Assembly (NCBI GenBank): GCA_954871525.1
Contig: OX940864.1
Span: 13,882,001-13,946,000, forward strand
Direction of reading: 5' to 3'
Source of the DNA: Parietaria judaica
Taxonomy: Eukaryota; Streptophyta; Magnoliopsida; Rosales; Urticaceae
DNA length: 64,000 nt
In this document: positions 19,305-32,164 of the stretch, piece after piece
Numbering within the stretch: position 1 is the first letter of the stretch
How the letters are laid out: each line of letters opens with the position of its first letter
Made by a program: the position numbers and the translations under genes
The notes under the pieces: model-generated
Databases searched by the model: none
The model's input: only the letters and a program-made list of their open reading frames with translations
Told to the model about the DNA's origin: nothing

Positions 19305-22273
19305 TTAAGACACGAAATCCGGCAACAGCTGGGCGGCGAAGCGCTTCGGGTTCGGGATGTTGATGACATCGAACGAGGCGGGGGACGAGGCGTGCGGGTG
19401 AGCGTGGGGAGAGGTGTTCATGGCCGCGATGAACTCGTGGCGGGCCTCCCCGAGGCCGTGGTGATGGTGGTGGTGGTGGATGCCTTGGTTCGGGACGAAG
19501 CTCTGGCTGTGGTGCGGGAGGCCCAGCGTGAGGGACACCCCGTTGCTGCCGGAGAATCTCGGCGGCGCGAAGTGCTCGATCTCCCCGATCGGGTACTGCC
19601 CGAACCCGCCGACGAAGTTGGCCTGCCCGCCCATGAAGGAGTACCCATCCCGCCCTTGCCGGTCGCTCTCCCCGAACTTCCCCGGCTTGACGTCGCCGTC
19701 GCACCGGGGCTTTTTCGGGCTGCTCTGGGCGATGCCGTCGAGCTCGGACGGCCCGATGAGGGAGAATCCCCCAGCGGAGGAGTGGTGGTTCCTCGCCGGG
19801 GAGAGCATATACTGCTGATGTTGCTGATGGTCTGCCACGGGGCCCGCGCTGGCTGCATTAGCGGCAGTGTGTGCGTCGGTGGTGGCGGAGGCGGGGCTTT
19901 TGTCCTTGGACTTGGAGTCGGAGTCGTCGTTGACGCTCTTGGCCGGCTTCTCGCGGCCGTTCTGCTCCTGCTCCTTGACCTCCTCAAGGTACATTTCCTC
20001 CACCATTGGCTTCCAGAGCCGGACTCGCGCGTTTATGAACCAATTCGAGACCTGATCATCATCCACGGTACTTAGTTAACTACTTCACAAAGAAGTGAGA
20101 CTTGAAGAAAATAAAAATAAAGGACTGGTCCGAATTACCTGGCTCCTGGTGAGCCCTGTTTGCTTTGCAAGCATGTGCTTGTCTGAGTCCTTGGGGTAAC
20201 TGTATCGAAAGGAATCAATCAATCAATGCGGATTTAGTTACCGAGAGAGTCGGAAGTCACTCGTCTCGTGATCTTATTTCAAATTTACTAATGTAATGAA
20301 ATTAAGACAATTGCGAGGGGGAACAATGAGACGATGCCAATTTAAGTTGGAAATCTTTGTAAATTTGGAACTTGTAGCGGAACCCAAGTTATAAAGATTT
20401 TTTTGTTGTTGTTGAAAATTCAATAGAATGGCGGAATTAATATATTAATAGAGGACGAGAAATTTGGAGAAGCTAGATAAGCAAGTATTATTTAAAAAAA
20501 AAGTTTTCACCTTAATATTAAAAAAATATTTTTTTCTAAATTTTAGAATTCGGAAATACGGTAGCCGGTGCTATTTATATACGAGTGGTGGAACCAGGTT
20601 AAAAATCTCGATAAACATCGGCGAAAATTTAAAGATAAAAGAATTTACAATTATTAAATTTTTAGTTAAAACTTGGTGGGCAATTGCCCCCTTTTGTTCC
20701 GGCAATGTCTAGTAGATAGAGGAGTGCTTACGGGTGAAGGAAGTGCTCGAAAAGCCAGGCGCGGAGGACGGAGACGGAGCGCTCGGGCAGGCCGCGCTGG
20801 GGTCTCCAGGCGTTCTGCTGAATCATCCCGAGCTGCTGGAGTGCGCGCTGCTGGCGGAGGTGGTGGTCCACGAACTTGAGCCTCGACCCCTCTGTCTTCC
20901 CGCCCTCTTCCTCACCGAGGCTCTTGCTCGCCGCCCGGATCTGGCCCGTGATCGCGTCCTTAAGGCACCGGAACTGCTTCGATATTGTCTGCAGTGCCAG
21001 CGCCGTGTAAGTCCGGGCCGAACCTATTCCGGCTGCTTGCTCGAACGACGATATCACCACCTGCATCTGGTGGTGGTATTGCCTGTATCTTTGCTCCACC
21101 TATAACATTACCATACAACCCTATATAAATATATACATTCAAATATATATATATATATATATATATGTATACAAACAGATCAGAGAGCCTAATTAGTAAT
21201 TACAAACAAACACACAATAAGAAGTAAATTTATTAGTTTTATAATTAAAATCTTAATTACATAACATTTATGGGAATTGGTCATAATGTAATACCAAAGA
21301 CTATTCATGAATTGGCAAATTAAGATGAATGAAAAAACAATCTATATTTTCTCAAATGGAAAAATTATAAATAAGTAAAAACCCATATTTTTGTATGATT
21401 GAAAAATTAATATATGTAGAATAATAATAATAAATGTATGGAAGAAAATCATGTAAAATTAAAAAAGTTGCAATAATTGCATACCTCATCAAGCATGCTG
21501 ATCAACTTGGCCTTCTTCATCTGCACCTCCTGCCTCTCTGCCGGCGTCAGCTCCGCCGCGCGCTTCCCGCTCCCGCCCTCACCTCCGCCAGCAGCCACCG
21601 ATCCCTCCCCGCTCACCGCTGCCCCCGAGGACTCCCCGCCAGCTTTCTTCGGCGTCTCCGCACCGATCCCGCCGCCGACGTTGACCACCTCCTCGAGCAG
21701 CTCCTGTGCCGCCTTCAAGTACTTCGAGCTCAGCAGCACGCTCTGGATCCCGGGCACACCATTAGTCACGCCCGAGACCGACACCGAAGATGACGACCCC
21801 CCACCGGAGACCCTCATATCCTCCCCTGAAGACGACGGCGGCGGCTGCTGCGCGTGGGCCTGCCCTCCCGGCTGAGACCCGAACCCCAGCTGCTGTGACG
21901 AGAGCGTCAGCGACAGCCCCTGCTGCGCGGCCGAGCCGCGCGGAGTGTCGCGCGAGCCTGGAGGGGTCTCGGGCGGCGGGCCCCAGAGATTGTACTGCAC
22001 ACGCTGGGGGAGGAAGCCGTGGTGGAGGCCGTCGGCCCCATTTGGGGAGGCAAAGGCGTGCTGTGCCGCGTTGTTGTTGTTGTGGTGGTGGTGGGCGAGG
22101 GAGGCGGCGGCGGAGTTGAGGAAGAAGAGGTTCCCCGCGGCCGAGGGAGGCGGCGGCGGCGGAGCGGTATCGGCGTAGGGGATGTACCCGGCGGGGTTCA
22201 TCAGCACCAGGGTCTGTAAACCGTCAGGCGTGCCTGCTTGGATTTCCGAGCTTCCATGGAAGTACGTTGCCAT
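19305..22273 (-). CDS. BLH1: BEL1-like homeodomain transcription factor, BLH1-type
   Basis: A nuclear TALE-class transcription factor; BELL proteins pair with KNOX partners through the SKY/BELL region and bind DNA through the homeodomain. Coding exons on the minus strand are 22273-21485, 21099-20732, 20199-20139 and 20051-19305 (654 aa), all with GT-AG introns. Seen: the BLH1-like start [17 protein letters not shown] motif [10 protein letters not shown] (119-128); SKY box [18 protein letters not shown] (182-199); BELL domain about 254-325; TALE homeodomain about 362-425, split by the 61-nt exon and ending [20 protein letters not shown]; second ZIBEL motif [10 protein letters not shown] (577-586); C-terminal QLLPDFVS. 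His runs lie at 61-64 and near 598-604. The ATG has good context (GCCATGGCA). Exons are far richer in G+C than flanking DNA, which creates long false ORFs on the other strand. Confidence 0.95.
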
Positions 22274-22347
22274 GGCCACAGGCTTGATCAACCTCCGATC
22301 GCTGTCTGTATGCGTCTCTGTCGTGTGTAGTTTGTGACTTCAATTCA

Positions 22348-22778
22348 CTGAAAAGAGACCATTGATTTCAGTTAACTTAGAGAAAGAGAGTCTTTCCTTG
22401 CTTTCTCTCTCCTCTATACGTGCAAAAACTACACGCATACATGTATACACATGTTTATATATATATATATATATATATACCTTTTTTTTTCTTTCTGTGA
22501 ATCTGATTAACCCATTTTTTCGAGCTTCGAGATGAGATGATCAGACCAGAAGCTCCAGGCTTTTCTGCTTCTGTTTCTGGTACTCGTCAGATCGCTGATG
22601 GGAAAATACTGATGATCAGAATCCGAAAAACTACACGATCAATCGATGCCATGAACACATGTAAATGATTCTCCCTCATCGAGTCATCTCATGAAAATGA
22701 ATAAAAAAAAAAAAAGCAAACTAGAAAAGTAGAGCGACACACGAAGCTGCCTTGGTTTTGGCTTTATATCTATACGAC

Positions 22779-22824
<46 letters not shown>

Positions 22825-23459
22825 ATAGTATAAGTTTTTAAGTATACTTGGTGTGATGGAAATCGGATGGCTATGTATGCACGTGTTTCAAGATCATCGT
22901 CATCAATCATCACACAGAATAATCTTCATCTTCATATCATATTCACATACACACACACACAGAGAAAGGACTGCAAAAGCCAAGGCACAAAACGGATCAT
23001 CATCACTCTCACTTCCCACATATCATTCCTTCAATTACAGTACTAAATGATAAGAAAAGATCAAATCTTTCTTTCCCTCGTTAATAAGAACAAAGTACAA
23101 GAAACCAGTACACATCAATGAGAATTCCCAGAGTCTATTATATATATATGTACCTATAAAGAGATATAGAAATGAATATAGTTCATGGAAAGCCCTCTGT
23201 CAGACTCAAATATAAGTCTCTGCAAAAACTCTCAACTCTCTCTCGCCCCACCTGAAAAAGCATGAGAGAGAGAGAGTATTCGGAAAGGGTAGTTTCAGAT
23301 AAAAGATACCTATCTTTATTCACTCACACACCAATCAACACAACAAACACAGCCATTTTTATTTTAATTTTCTTCAGAGGAGAGAACAAGCAATTATTGT
23401 GATGAAATTAGATTGAAATCTAAAACAAATTGAATTTGACCATGATTGAAGTGAAGTAC
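22348..23459 (-). other. Probable 5' UTR intron of BLH1
   Basis: On the minus strand a donor CAG|GTACTT (exon ends 23460) and an acceptor TCTTTTCAG (exon from 22347) frame a 1112-bp intron 75 nt upstream of the ATG. It holds a long (GA)n tract at 22782-22822 and a TA run near 22458-22480. Related genes often carry introns in the leader. Inferred from splice-site wording. Confidence 0.55.
22782..22822. repeat. (GA)n microsatellite
   Basis: About 20 GA units within the inferred BLH1 leader intron. GA/CT tracts in plant leaders can recruit BPC proteins, which are known to regulate homeobox genes; that role here is inference. Confidence 0.95.
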
Positions 23460-23531
23460 CTGCGAACAGATCAAAGAACAAGAGAGAGAGAGAGAGTATT
23501 ACTTCTTCTCTCTTGATTTGACCCTCCCTTT

Positions 23532-23540
23532 TCAAATCAT
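23532..23540 (-). promoter_or_regulatory. Minimal upstream ORF in the BLH1 leader
   Basis: In the inferred first leader exon the only ATG opens a two-codon ORF (Met-Ile-stop). Such tiny upstream ORFs can cause ribosome stalling or reinitiation. Significance is unproven. Confidence 0.3.
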
Positions 23541-23639
23541 ATATATAATTCAGCCACCAAAACGGTTTAAATGAGAAACACAAAAGAGAGAGAGAGAAAG
23601 GGATGGAAAAAGAAGTATAGAGAGAGAGAGAGATGATAT

Positions 23640-23690
23640 TGTGTTTAGGAAAGGAAATTATGTGTATATATATGTATATGATAAACAAAA
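23640..23690 (-). promoter_or_regulatory. Candidate BLH1 core promoter
   Basis: On the minus strand a TATATATA box (about 23665-23672) is followed about 30 bases later by a CT-rich stretch (23550-23640) that fits a plant transcription start and leader. No transcript evidence. Confidence 0.45.
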
Positions 23691-23699
23691 CTATGTGTG

Positions 23700-25590
23700 T
23701 GTATGTATCATCAAGTGATCTAAAGAATGAAATTGTTTAAAGTGTGTCAGAAGATACAAACAACTGAAAAACGAGGAAACGTCTCCTTCCACCAAAGCTT
23801 AATAAAAATTATTACTTTTAATTATCACAATAATTTTGGTGACACATGTGGCATAAGTATCTGTAAAGTAATATTTTGGGACGTCGTTGTTTGATAACAA
23901 AATGTTCCGACGTATCTCACGTGCCCAATTTGAAACTCGCAGAAAAATATAAGATACTTAATTTGCGATAAGTAAACATCGAAATTATATCGTCACAAAA
24001 TACTATTATATGGTACTTATGCCGCAATATTGCATAATTTAATTGGTAATTAAAAAAATTTGTGAAGAAAAAGAAGAGGGCCAGGATGGAGGGTGTTTGT
24101 AGTGAGAAGAGGCCAAAGGGGGGTCCAAAATTTTCAATTGAATAATAAATATCTCTTTGTCTTTTTCTCATTTTTCAATCACTTTTTTTAGTGTATTATT
24201 ATTAATATTATAGCCCTTTTTTTGCTTTTCTAAATCCAATTTATTTATTTATTTTGTGGTTGGATGACAGAGTTTGAAGATAAAGCAATTTAATTGCTAG
24301 CGAACGGAGGACCAACCATCTCAAAACCCTACTTTAATGCCTCTCCGAATGTAATATACACACATGTCTCCATTATTTTACCCTACCAACAGAATTATTA
24401 TGTAAAGTAGGATTTTACCTTGTACAAACATATAATCAATCAACCACATCACTTTATTTATATAAAAAATTAAAATTAGTCAGATATTTTAAGGGTGCAA
24501 TGTTTTTTTCAAATTTTTTTCTTTTGAAAAAAATAAATATATAGCTCTCAATATAAATCGTATTTATTAATCCATAGTCAAATTAATGCTATCCTTTTGA
24601 ATAATGGAAATATATAGTATATTATATAGCTTGAAATACTAATGGGATTTTATTTATTTATCTTCTATATTTTACCTTTTCTTAAAAACAGCCTCTTAAA
24701 ATCTTACAAAGTGGTAGGAACTAAAGGTTTTTTTTTTCTTCTTTCTTTTCTTGGCTTTAGAAGAAATTAATTAACAACAAGTTGACCAAATGAAGGAAAT
24801 ATATGTATATATATATATATATATATATCGAATTCAAATTATACACGTTGAAAGGCAGGAATTAAGAGATCTGACGTTTAAAGCGTATATATATAATTAT
24901 CTTAGTTAATTATTTCACATGACATATTAATTCACAATTAAGTGTTCAATCACTATCGGTAACAATGATGGAAACAAATAAATAGCAGTGACTAACTTAA
25001 AGCTCATGATGTTAATAGGACTGAATCAATTAGTAGTATTATATTATTTATATTCATCAAACTAGCTTAGACGTGATTTCCATATTCATCACCATGATGA
25101 TCAGGGTTGTGAAAGCTATGAGCTATAAATAATATATATAAATATATAAGACTTGGAAATCTCGCTGTCATTCTCTCGGAGATCAAAATCAATACAGTAG
25201 TAGTTATAACTTTCCATGAGTCCTAGGATTCTTTCATGGAAAAACTTTTAGGAAGTTTCTACTATTCCATATGTATATATATCAGAATATGGACCATAAT
25301 TAATTAAATGATTTAATTCACTGCTATATTTGTTACTAGTATAAAAGCCTCTGACAAAAACATGCACTTAACTATCTTAAATGACCTAAAATTAATAAAT
25401 ACAGGGATGCTTTTGGTAGATACTGACCAGGTTATTATTGAATAGTTATCTTAATTAGGATTGACCTCTTTTTATTATATATTATTCACGAGCTCTATAC
25501 CAAGAATTTTTTCTTATTTTCATTGTTTACAAGGTATAAGAAACAAGCCATTATGGTGCCTCTCATTTAATGTCAACTTCAGAGGCTAAA

Positions 25591-25623
<33 letters not shown>

Positions 25624-27048
25624 CTGAAACAGTTCAAAATAATCTGTATTTACTATGTTTGTGTGTATATATATACATACATACACATATGTATGTACTC
25701 TAGAGCAAATGCAGTAATACTATCTATTAATCTAATAAGTAATGATCAAGATCAATCATAATCTCCAAATATGTAGTATTTATGTACTCTATAATGAACT
25801 AATCTTAGCAGCTGATATCTCAATCGATAAAAAAAAAAAATCCCGAAGCGACTGATTTTTTGGTCGCAATGATGCGATATAACTATGCACATTTTGTTAT
25901 AAATATACAAGTAATTATTAAATAAATTATGCTTCTTCTTTATTTAAAAACTGTACAATAACCTAGATAAATAGTATAAAGATAAACCTATTTATAGAAT
26001 TTAATTGTTAACCAATTAATAAATAAATTTTGTAATCTTATTCAATAAAAAAAAGTTGGGCAGATCATCAATGAATTGATCTTGAAGCTTATCATCATGC
26101 ACATCGCCTTCTTGATGCGACATTATTGATGTTTGTGTAGCTTTTAAAATTCTCTTTAAAAAGATCTTCAACACGAAATTGATAGTTACTTGCTTGCTAG
26201 TATAATTAAACATAATTATAATATATAAATAATGCTTTACAAGCCACTATCACCCATAAACACAATTAATCAATTAATTAAGCTTCATGGGGGCATGAAA
26301 TGCGCATGAAGAAAATTAGGGTTTTCAAGCTGCTTTTTAACCCTCTTCGTGTGCATGGCCGTACGGACGTGTCCCCATAATGGGATTATTATTAGATATA
26401 AAAAAAATTACGTAAAAATCTTATATATTTATAAGTTGTGCACACAAATCACATCAAAAAGTTGCCACAAACTTTTCTGCCATATTCTATTGTACTCTCA
26501 CTATATATAAATATATATATATATATCTTTCAATCTCTCTCAATCTCCAAAATGTGTCAGATTATTATACATTTTGTAAGTGGGTACGGTCCCTCCAAAA
26601 TCAAATGTGTGTTTTCCATCAATTTCAATACTGTTTAACGAGACTCTTGCTTATTGAAGCTCGTCTCTTCTCATACCATAAGCTTTTTTTTTCTTTTTCT
26701 TTTCTCTCTTTTTGGGTGGCTTCTGAGAAAATGACTTGCAAGGAAGAAAACATTGAAAAAGCTTCAGATTTTGATACTTGAAATTGAAAGAACTAGTGTC
26801 AAAATAGAGGCCAAAACATGATGATCATCTGCAGGCAGTGAAAGCGCAGTGTTTGAAGTACTACGATATGAGGCACCAATTCCCACGTGTTGTTTCTAGA
26901 GACTTGACCTATATATTTCATATCAATTAATGACAAAAAAAAAAAAAAAAAAAACTCTAATCACTTCATTTTCATAGCCAACATTCACACATGTGTGAAC
27001 ATATTGAGATATGATCAAAGGGGCACCTCAATTTATTTTAAGAGAAAG
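23700..27048. other. Gene-poor region upstream of BLH1
   Basis: AT-rich DNA with several TA runs (24805-24828, 25595-25622) and no supportable gene. ORFs of 60-84 codons here have no domain, are AT-biased and are taken as chance. The part next to BLH1 presumably holds its distal regulatory sequence. Confidence 0.55.
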
Positions 27049-27049
27049 G

Positions 27050-27114
<65 letters not shown>
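27049..27114. repeat. (TAA)n microsatellite
   Basis: About 22 TAA/ATA units without interruption. Confidence 0.97.
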
Positions 27115-27115
<1 letters not shown>

Positions 27116-27235
27116 TTGGGATTATTATTATATTATTAGTATGGTAATAATAATAAGTATCATATATATAAAGATATCAAGTCAAAAAATCATATAGTAA
27201 AAAAATTTGGCACCACCGTAGCTGATCTTAGTTTA

Positions 27236-27432
27236 TTATTATTTTTTACTGGGATGATATAATTGACTTGGATTACGTCTACTCACACAATAAGATATAT
27301 TTGCATTATAAGAGCAGTTGTCACTATTGACCGCCTACACTATCGTATGTAATTAAATACATACACAATTTATATGTTTCGCTGAGATTGAACCAATAAC
27401 TTCTCGTAAAGTTGATTATTGAGTTTACTACT
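27236..27432 (-). mobile_element. tRNA-derived SINE, copy A
   Basis: Read on the minus strand it starts with an A-box-like TTGGCTAGTAGTAAAC, then a B-box-like TTGGTTCAATCTC, then a body with AAATTGTGTATGTA...AATATATCTTATTGTGTGAGTAGA and an A-rich tail. The same head and body occur at 42896-43096 and, duplicated and interrupted, at 47390-48155. Pol III boxes are degraded. No clear target duplication. Confidence 0.65.
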
Positions 27433-27439
27433 AGCCAAT

Positions 27440-30400
27440 CAAAGACGCCATTACAAGTTTAACATCTTTTAATTTAATAGTACCCATTGTATTGTTGAGT
27501 GGTTTTTTTATTATTATTACCAAAATCACTATTTTTATTTTCGTAATGAAAAGACTAGAAATGGAATCTAATTTTGCTAAAATTAATGCGAGACTTTCTG
27601 TGGACTTTGTGAGCAAGGCAAAAGACAAAGGAGAGGGACCCATCTACCCAAAATAATCTTCTCTATGGACCACACCACTAAATGCAGTTGATCAGATCAT
27701 GAAGACCAGCCAACACATATCTATCCCAATCCAAATTTTGCACATATTGTAAAACAAATAATATCATTTCTTCCATATAAAGTATATTAGTGAATTACGT
27801 CTAGGGGAATAGTGAGATAAATCTAATTTTGATTTTTATATTGATATATGATATAAATCTAATTTTTTAAAGTTAGAATTAAATAGTAATAATTTGTTAA
27901 AAATGGGAAGAAATATGGTCAACAGAGATGAAAACATACACATATTATATGTCATCACATAAAGCTTTATGTAGGAGTTAAAATAGACTAAATTAACTAT
28001 ATATATGCCAAAAAAAATATCGCATTGATAATTTTTACAACTAAAAATAAATATTAAAAATATATATATAATATTTTTCCGGCATGTGAGTATTTTTGTC
28101 GCAATTATCTTTATTGTTTCCATCTAAAAATTCCTTCAATTTGGTATTATAGTCCCATCAATACTAGAAGAGAGAGAAACCAAAATGTTTAAATACTTCT
28201 ACAAATAATACATATTACCTAAGACTTGATGGAAAATTCAAAATTCTATTAAACTGATCAAAAATTTGATTGAGTTTTCGAGAAAACAAAGTGGATATTG
28301 AACTTCGATTATAAAAAAAATCTAGGTTTATGTCACCATAAAAATTACAACATTCAGTATTTATCCCTCTATCAACTTCACATCAAATATTATTAGCTAT
28401 ATATATTCTTCATGTGTTCCTATAGTTAATTACATGCGTTAGTTGATTTCTTCTACAATTTTATTTTATTTATAGAAATCTACAATATTTGATTCCCGCC
28501 CATCATCAATTACTTAGTACGAGAGTCAGCAAAATTATATAATTTAAATTACTACACGTACGTACGTACATGCAAAAATAAAAATAAAAAAATACATGCA
28601 AGATCAATATGTGCATTATCATTTACCCGAACCGAAGTATATCAGTAACTTTCAATAATTTAAGCGTAATAATGACATTCAACTTTCAGCTTTGAACCTA
28701 CCCTATTTCAAGTTTGTTGACCAGAGAGAGAGAGAGAGAAAGGTTGCTTTCATGGAAATGGACCCATTAGCTAGGTCTTAATTATCAACAAAAGGACTAG
28801 CTATATAGCTATAGCCTAGCTGCTTCTCATTAACTACTACACATATGTGTGAAGTGTGATAATATTATTTGCGAACACCCGTCCAAATACGCAACTATTA
28901 TTGTGTTTTTCTTCAATGCTACTAGATAGATCCCCGAGATCAATTAGCATAAAAATATGATTAACACAATTATTACCTACTTGAGACCCACTAATTATTG
29001 ACTTTGATCGCTACTTTTTACTACTATCAGCCCACACTCCCGCTAGGTAATTGAAACATATAAATTAGTTATTGACTTCCCAAAATGCTAATGTTGATCA
29101 CTCGGTTTTTTTTTTTTTCTATGTTAAATAGGTGAGGAGAATATGTAATAGCGCTAAAATGACAAGATTCAAAGTTACGCACGAATTTTACGTGGTGTGA
29201 CTTTAGGAGGGTGCCGAACCTTCGCAACTCAAAGGAGAGTACGTGGCTAGGACCCGAGCGATAGAGCTCTGTCTCCTAGTAAACCCCTTTTAAGAGTGTT
29301 GTTGGGTCTTTTAAGTAACTCGAGCCCAAGTTAGTTAGAAAGTTTTGTACGAGTGTAGTGCCTCAAAAAACGGGTGGAGGCTTTGTCCGACCGTTCACCG
29401 GAGTCCACTTGGCCTCTACTTCGGATTGACGAACATGAATACACTCTGCCCGTACGGCCAAGCCGCATAAGTGCGTCCACATAGCGTCGTAGGTCTGCAA
29501 AAGAGGTACGGTAGGTCTAAATGGCATAGGTTGACCCGATTCATGATGGTTTGGATTCCGAGCCTTGTTATTCCATTTCTAAATGTTACACGAGCATTAA
29601 TAATCGTAATTATGAAAATATCGCTAACAACGAATTCTTTGTTGATTAATATTTTTTCTTTTTCTTTTTTTCTTTCAAAATTGATTTGAAAAAGATAGGG
29701 GAATTGCATATTCGGTATTTCCTTAATTTCCTCGTCTCACCTTTCAAGTCTTTCAACCTTATCAACAAGGCCAAAAGTTCATTGAGTTACATCTACTATG
29801 TTCACACTTCACACCATGCCATTTTTTTAATTTATATTTTGCTTTTCGTTTCTGATAATTGACATATCTATATAATTGATATATATATATGTGTGTGTGT
29901 GTGATTACATCTGCGTAGCCTTGTGTATTTTCAGAAGATCACGTTGCCATATATATCTTATTTTGGGAACCGTGAGAGAATGTTCATGCATTTCCGAACG
30001 TTTCATCAATGCGTAAGAAAAGAAACATAATATTTCCATTGATAGTCACGTATGTCACAAAGTATGAAGGGAAATAAATGTGTATTTTAAAACTATATAT
30101 AATGATATCATTTTCGAAAGAGAAGAGAGAATAGAAAGCAGTCAAAGAGCAAGGAGGAAACTGTCCAATAATTGATGGACATCCTCAGGTGGACATGGGT
30201 GACCTATATATATATATAATGCTTTCACAGTTTACTTGTCTTTTTCGTTTTTCTTGTCACGTTTTCAAAAATTGATCCAACACCTTTCTTCTTGCGCAAC
30301 CATCGTGTATATATATATACACGTGTATGTATACACATCACAAGCGAAAACTTGCGGCGAAAATATTAGATTTGTAATTTTTTTTTTTTGTACTTCGATA

Positions 30401-30500
30401 CTTGACTATCTTTTTTTTTTTTATATAAAAATATTCAACTTGTAATGTTTGTTTCACTTTAATACGCGAATTTAAATTTTTTTTGCAAAAATACTTAATA
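27440..30500. other. Gene-poor region
   Basis: No supportable gene. A less AT-rich island at about 29130-29580 has no recognisable coding content or LTR structure and remains unexplained. The rest is AT-rich with GA, TA and TG microsatellites. Confidence 0.5.
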
Positions 30501-30505
30501 CTTTG

Positions 30506-31219
30506 TGTAAAGACGTATTTTCGCGTTGCACAAATAATATGACGTTATAATCGTGAACGATAGGAATAAAGAGAGTGCGGAAAAGTAAAGGAACACCAAT
30601 ACTTTTTGGTAACGCAATTCGGACTTCCTGTCACTACATCTGTGGGGCACTCACCCAGATTAATCAACCAAGAGATTACAGATGAAGATTACAATCAGTA
30701 ATACAAACAGGATACAAAGCGTAAACAGGAAACTCCCCCTTGTTGTCACGATAACAGCTTTGACATCCGAAGTAATCTCTTGATGAACTTGCAAGATCCC
30801 CTTGCAACGATCAGCTACGAACATCTCGTCCTTCTTCACTTCACTCGTGAATTGCTGATCGACTTCTCCCGAAGTTTTCTGATAATTTCTCTCTAAGCGC
30901 TCACGAAATAGGACCTCATTAGCCGGGACTTATAGGAGCTTTTCCAATCATATCTTCATGTCTTGATTACAAAATCAGCTCCTTGATACTCTCCATTCAT
31001 AGGAATCACGTGCAATATTCTTCTATTAATCCAGCACATAATTCCCCAATCAATGCAGGGAGAGAATGGCTCAATCATTCCTTGATTGAGGCGACTTGAT
31101 TACTTTCCTGAAATATATACCAGCAGTCATGACATCAGTGACGACAATACTTTCCATAAATAGACAAATCGAAATCATGAATAATTAAATGCTCAATAAA
31201 CGAAATTCATGTTTCAACA
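30506..31219 (-). repeat. Solo LTR, 714 bp
   Basis: It is flanked by the perfect 5-bp duplication CTTTG (30501-30505 and 31220-31224). Its ends are TGTAAA on the plus strand and TGTTGAAA on the minus strand. On the minus strand, wording near the 3' end (GGTGAGTGCCCCACAGATGT) is typical of a class of plant LTRs, so the element probably pointed that way. No internal domain adjoins, so it is a solo LTR left by recombination. Superfamily not determined. Confidence 0.85.
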
Positions 31220-31224
31220 CTTTG

Positions 31225-32156
31225 CCTTCGTAGCTTGCACTGTTTTAATCTCATCATCTTGCAACACTTTTGTGGAGTTAGAATTATTTCAGCAAAAAAA
31301 ATAAATTTATATATTATAGTGCAACAAAAAGTTTCAAATCGAGTACTTTTTTCGTAGAAATTTAATTTCGAGTATTTAAGTAAAAGAAAAAAAAAAGTTA
31401 AGAGTATTTTCGTTGCGATTTTCCTTATATGATATATATATATATATATATATATTCTAAGTGTGCCTTTTTCATATGTACCATTTTATCATCTACGGTA
31501 ACATGTGAATTGTCGAGAGCTTCTTGAATGTGATAAGCCTTGTCAATTGCGTGTTTGTCCTTTTTAAAATCTTTTTGCAATATTCTCAAAAAGAGATGGA
31601 GGATCATATACCAAGAAACATTATCAGCATCAACGAATGTAACAAATATGAATGACATAAATCGTAGATATTTATTTTAATAAATATTTTAAATATTTAT
31701 ACATATGTGTTCTGTGTGTTGACCCAATTTTGAAGAATTTAAAATTTGATTAATTTTTTAAATTGTAAATACTATTATTTTACCAAATAATAATACTTGA
31801 TTTACACATATATCTTACGATATAACAATTAATGAAATCTGTTTAAGACAAAACAGTATTTGAGCTTAAATTTTTTTATAATTAAACTACCAACATATTC
31901 GTAACCCGTCGGCTTACTAATAAAATTGGACCATATCGGTCTCGGAATTTTATAGTTTGTGTGGACATTTAATTTAATTAGTCTACTTTAAAGAAAGCTG
32001 TTTTTCTCTCTTTCCAACAACATAAGATGCAGCCTCTTAGCCACACATTCAACAAAGTTCTATCATTAAGTATAACCACATATCCTTATATATTTAATAT
32101 TCGGATATGAGTGATTGCGAGAGACTATTTTCTCAGAAGAATATGTCAAAAAAATT
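31225..32156. other. AT-rich intergenic DNA
   Basis: A TA run lies at 31433-31454. The 77-codon minus-strand ORF at 31425-31658 ends in that microsatellite; no domain is seen. Nothing else supportable. Confidence 0.5.
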
Positions 32157-32164
32157 AACACAAG

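Noticed and set aside
19392..20075. A 227-codon plus-strand ORF, and a 189-codon minus-strand ORF (19418-19987), over the homeobox gene
   Set aside because: Shadows of the GC-rich BLH1 exon 4; the true frame has homeodomain and ZIBEL motifs.
21434..22219. Several plus-strand ORFs of 66-132 codons opposite BLH1 exon 1
   Set aside because: Low-complexity Pro, Arg and Gly-rich translations caused by GC-rich antisense codons; no domain.
31425..31658. A 77-codon minus-strand ORF with some plausible helices
   Set aside because: It ends in a TA microsatellite translated as Tyr-Ile repeats; no promoter, intron or homolog recognised.
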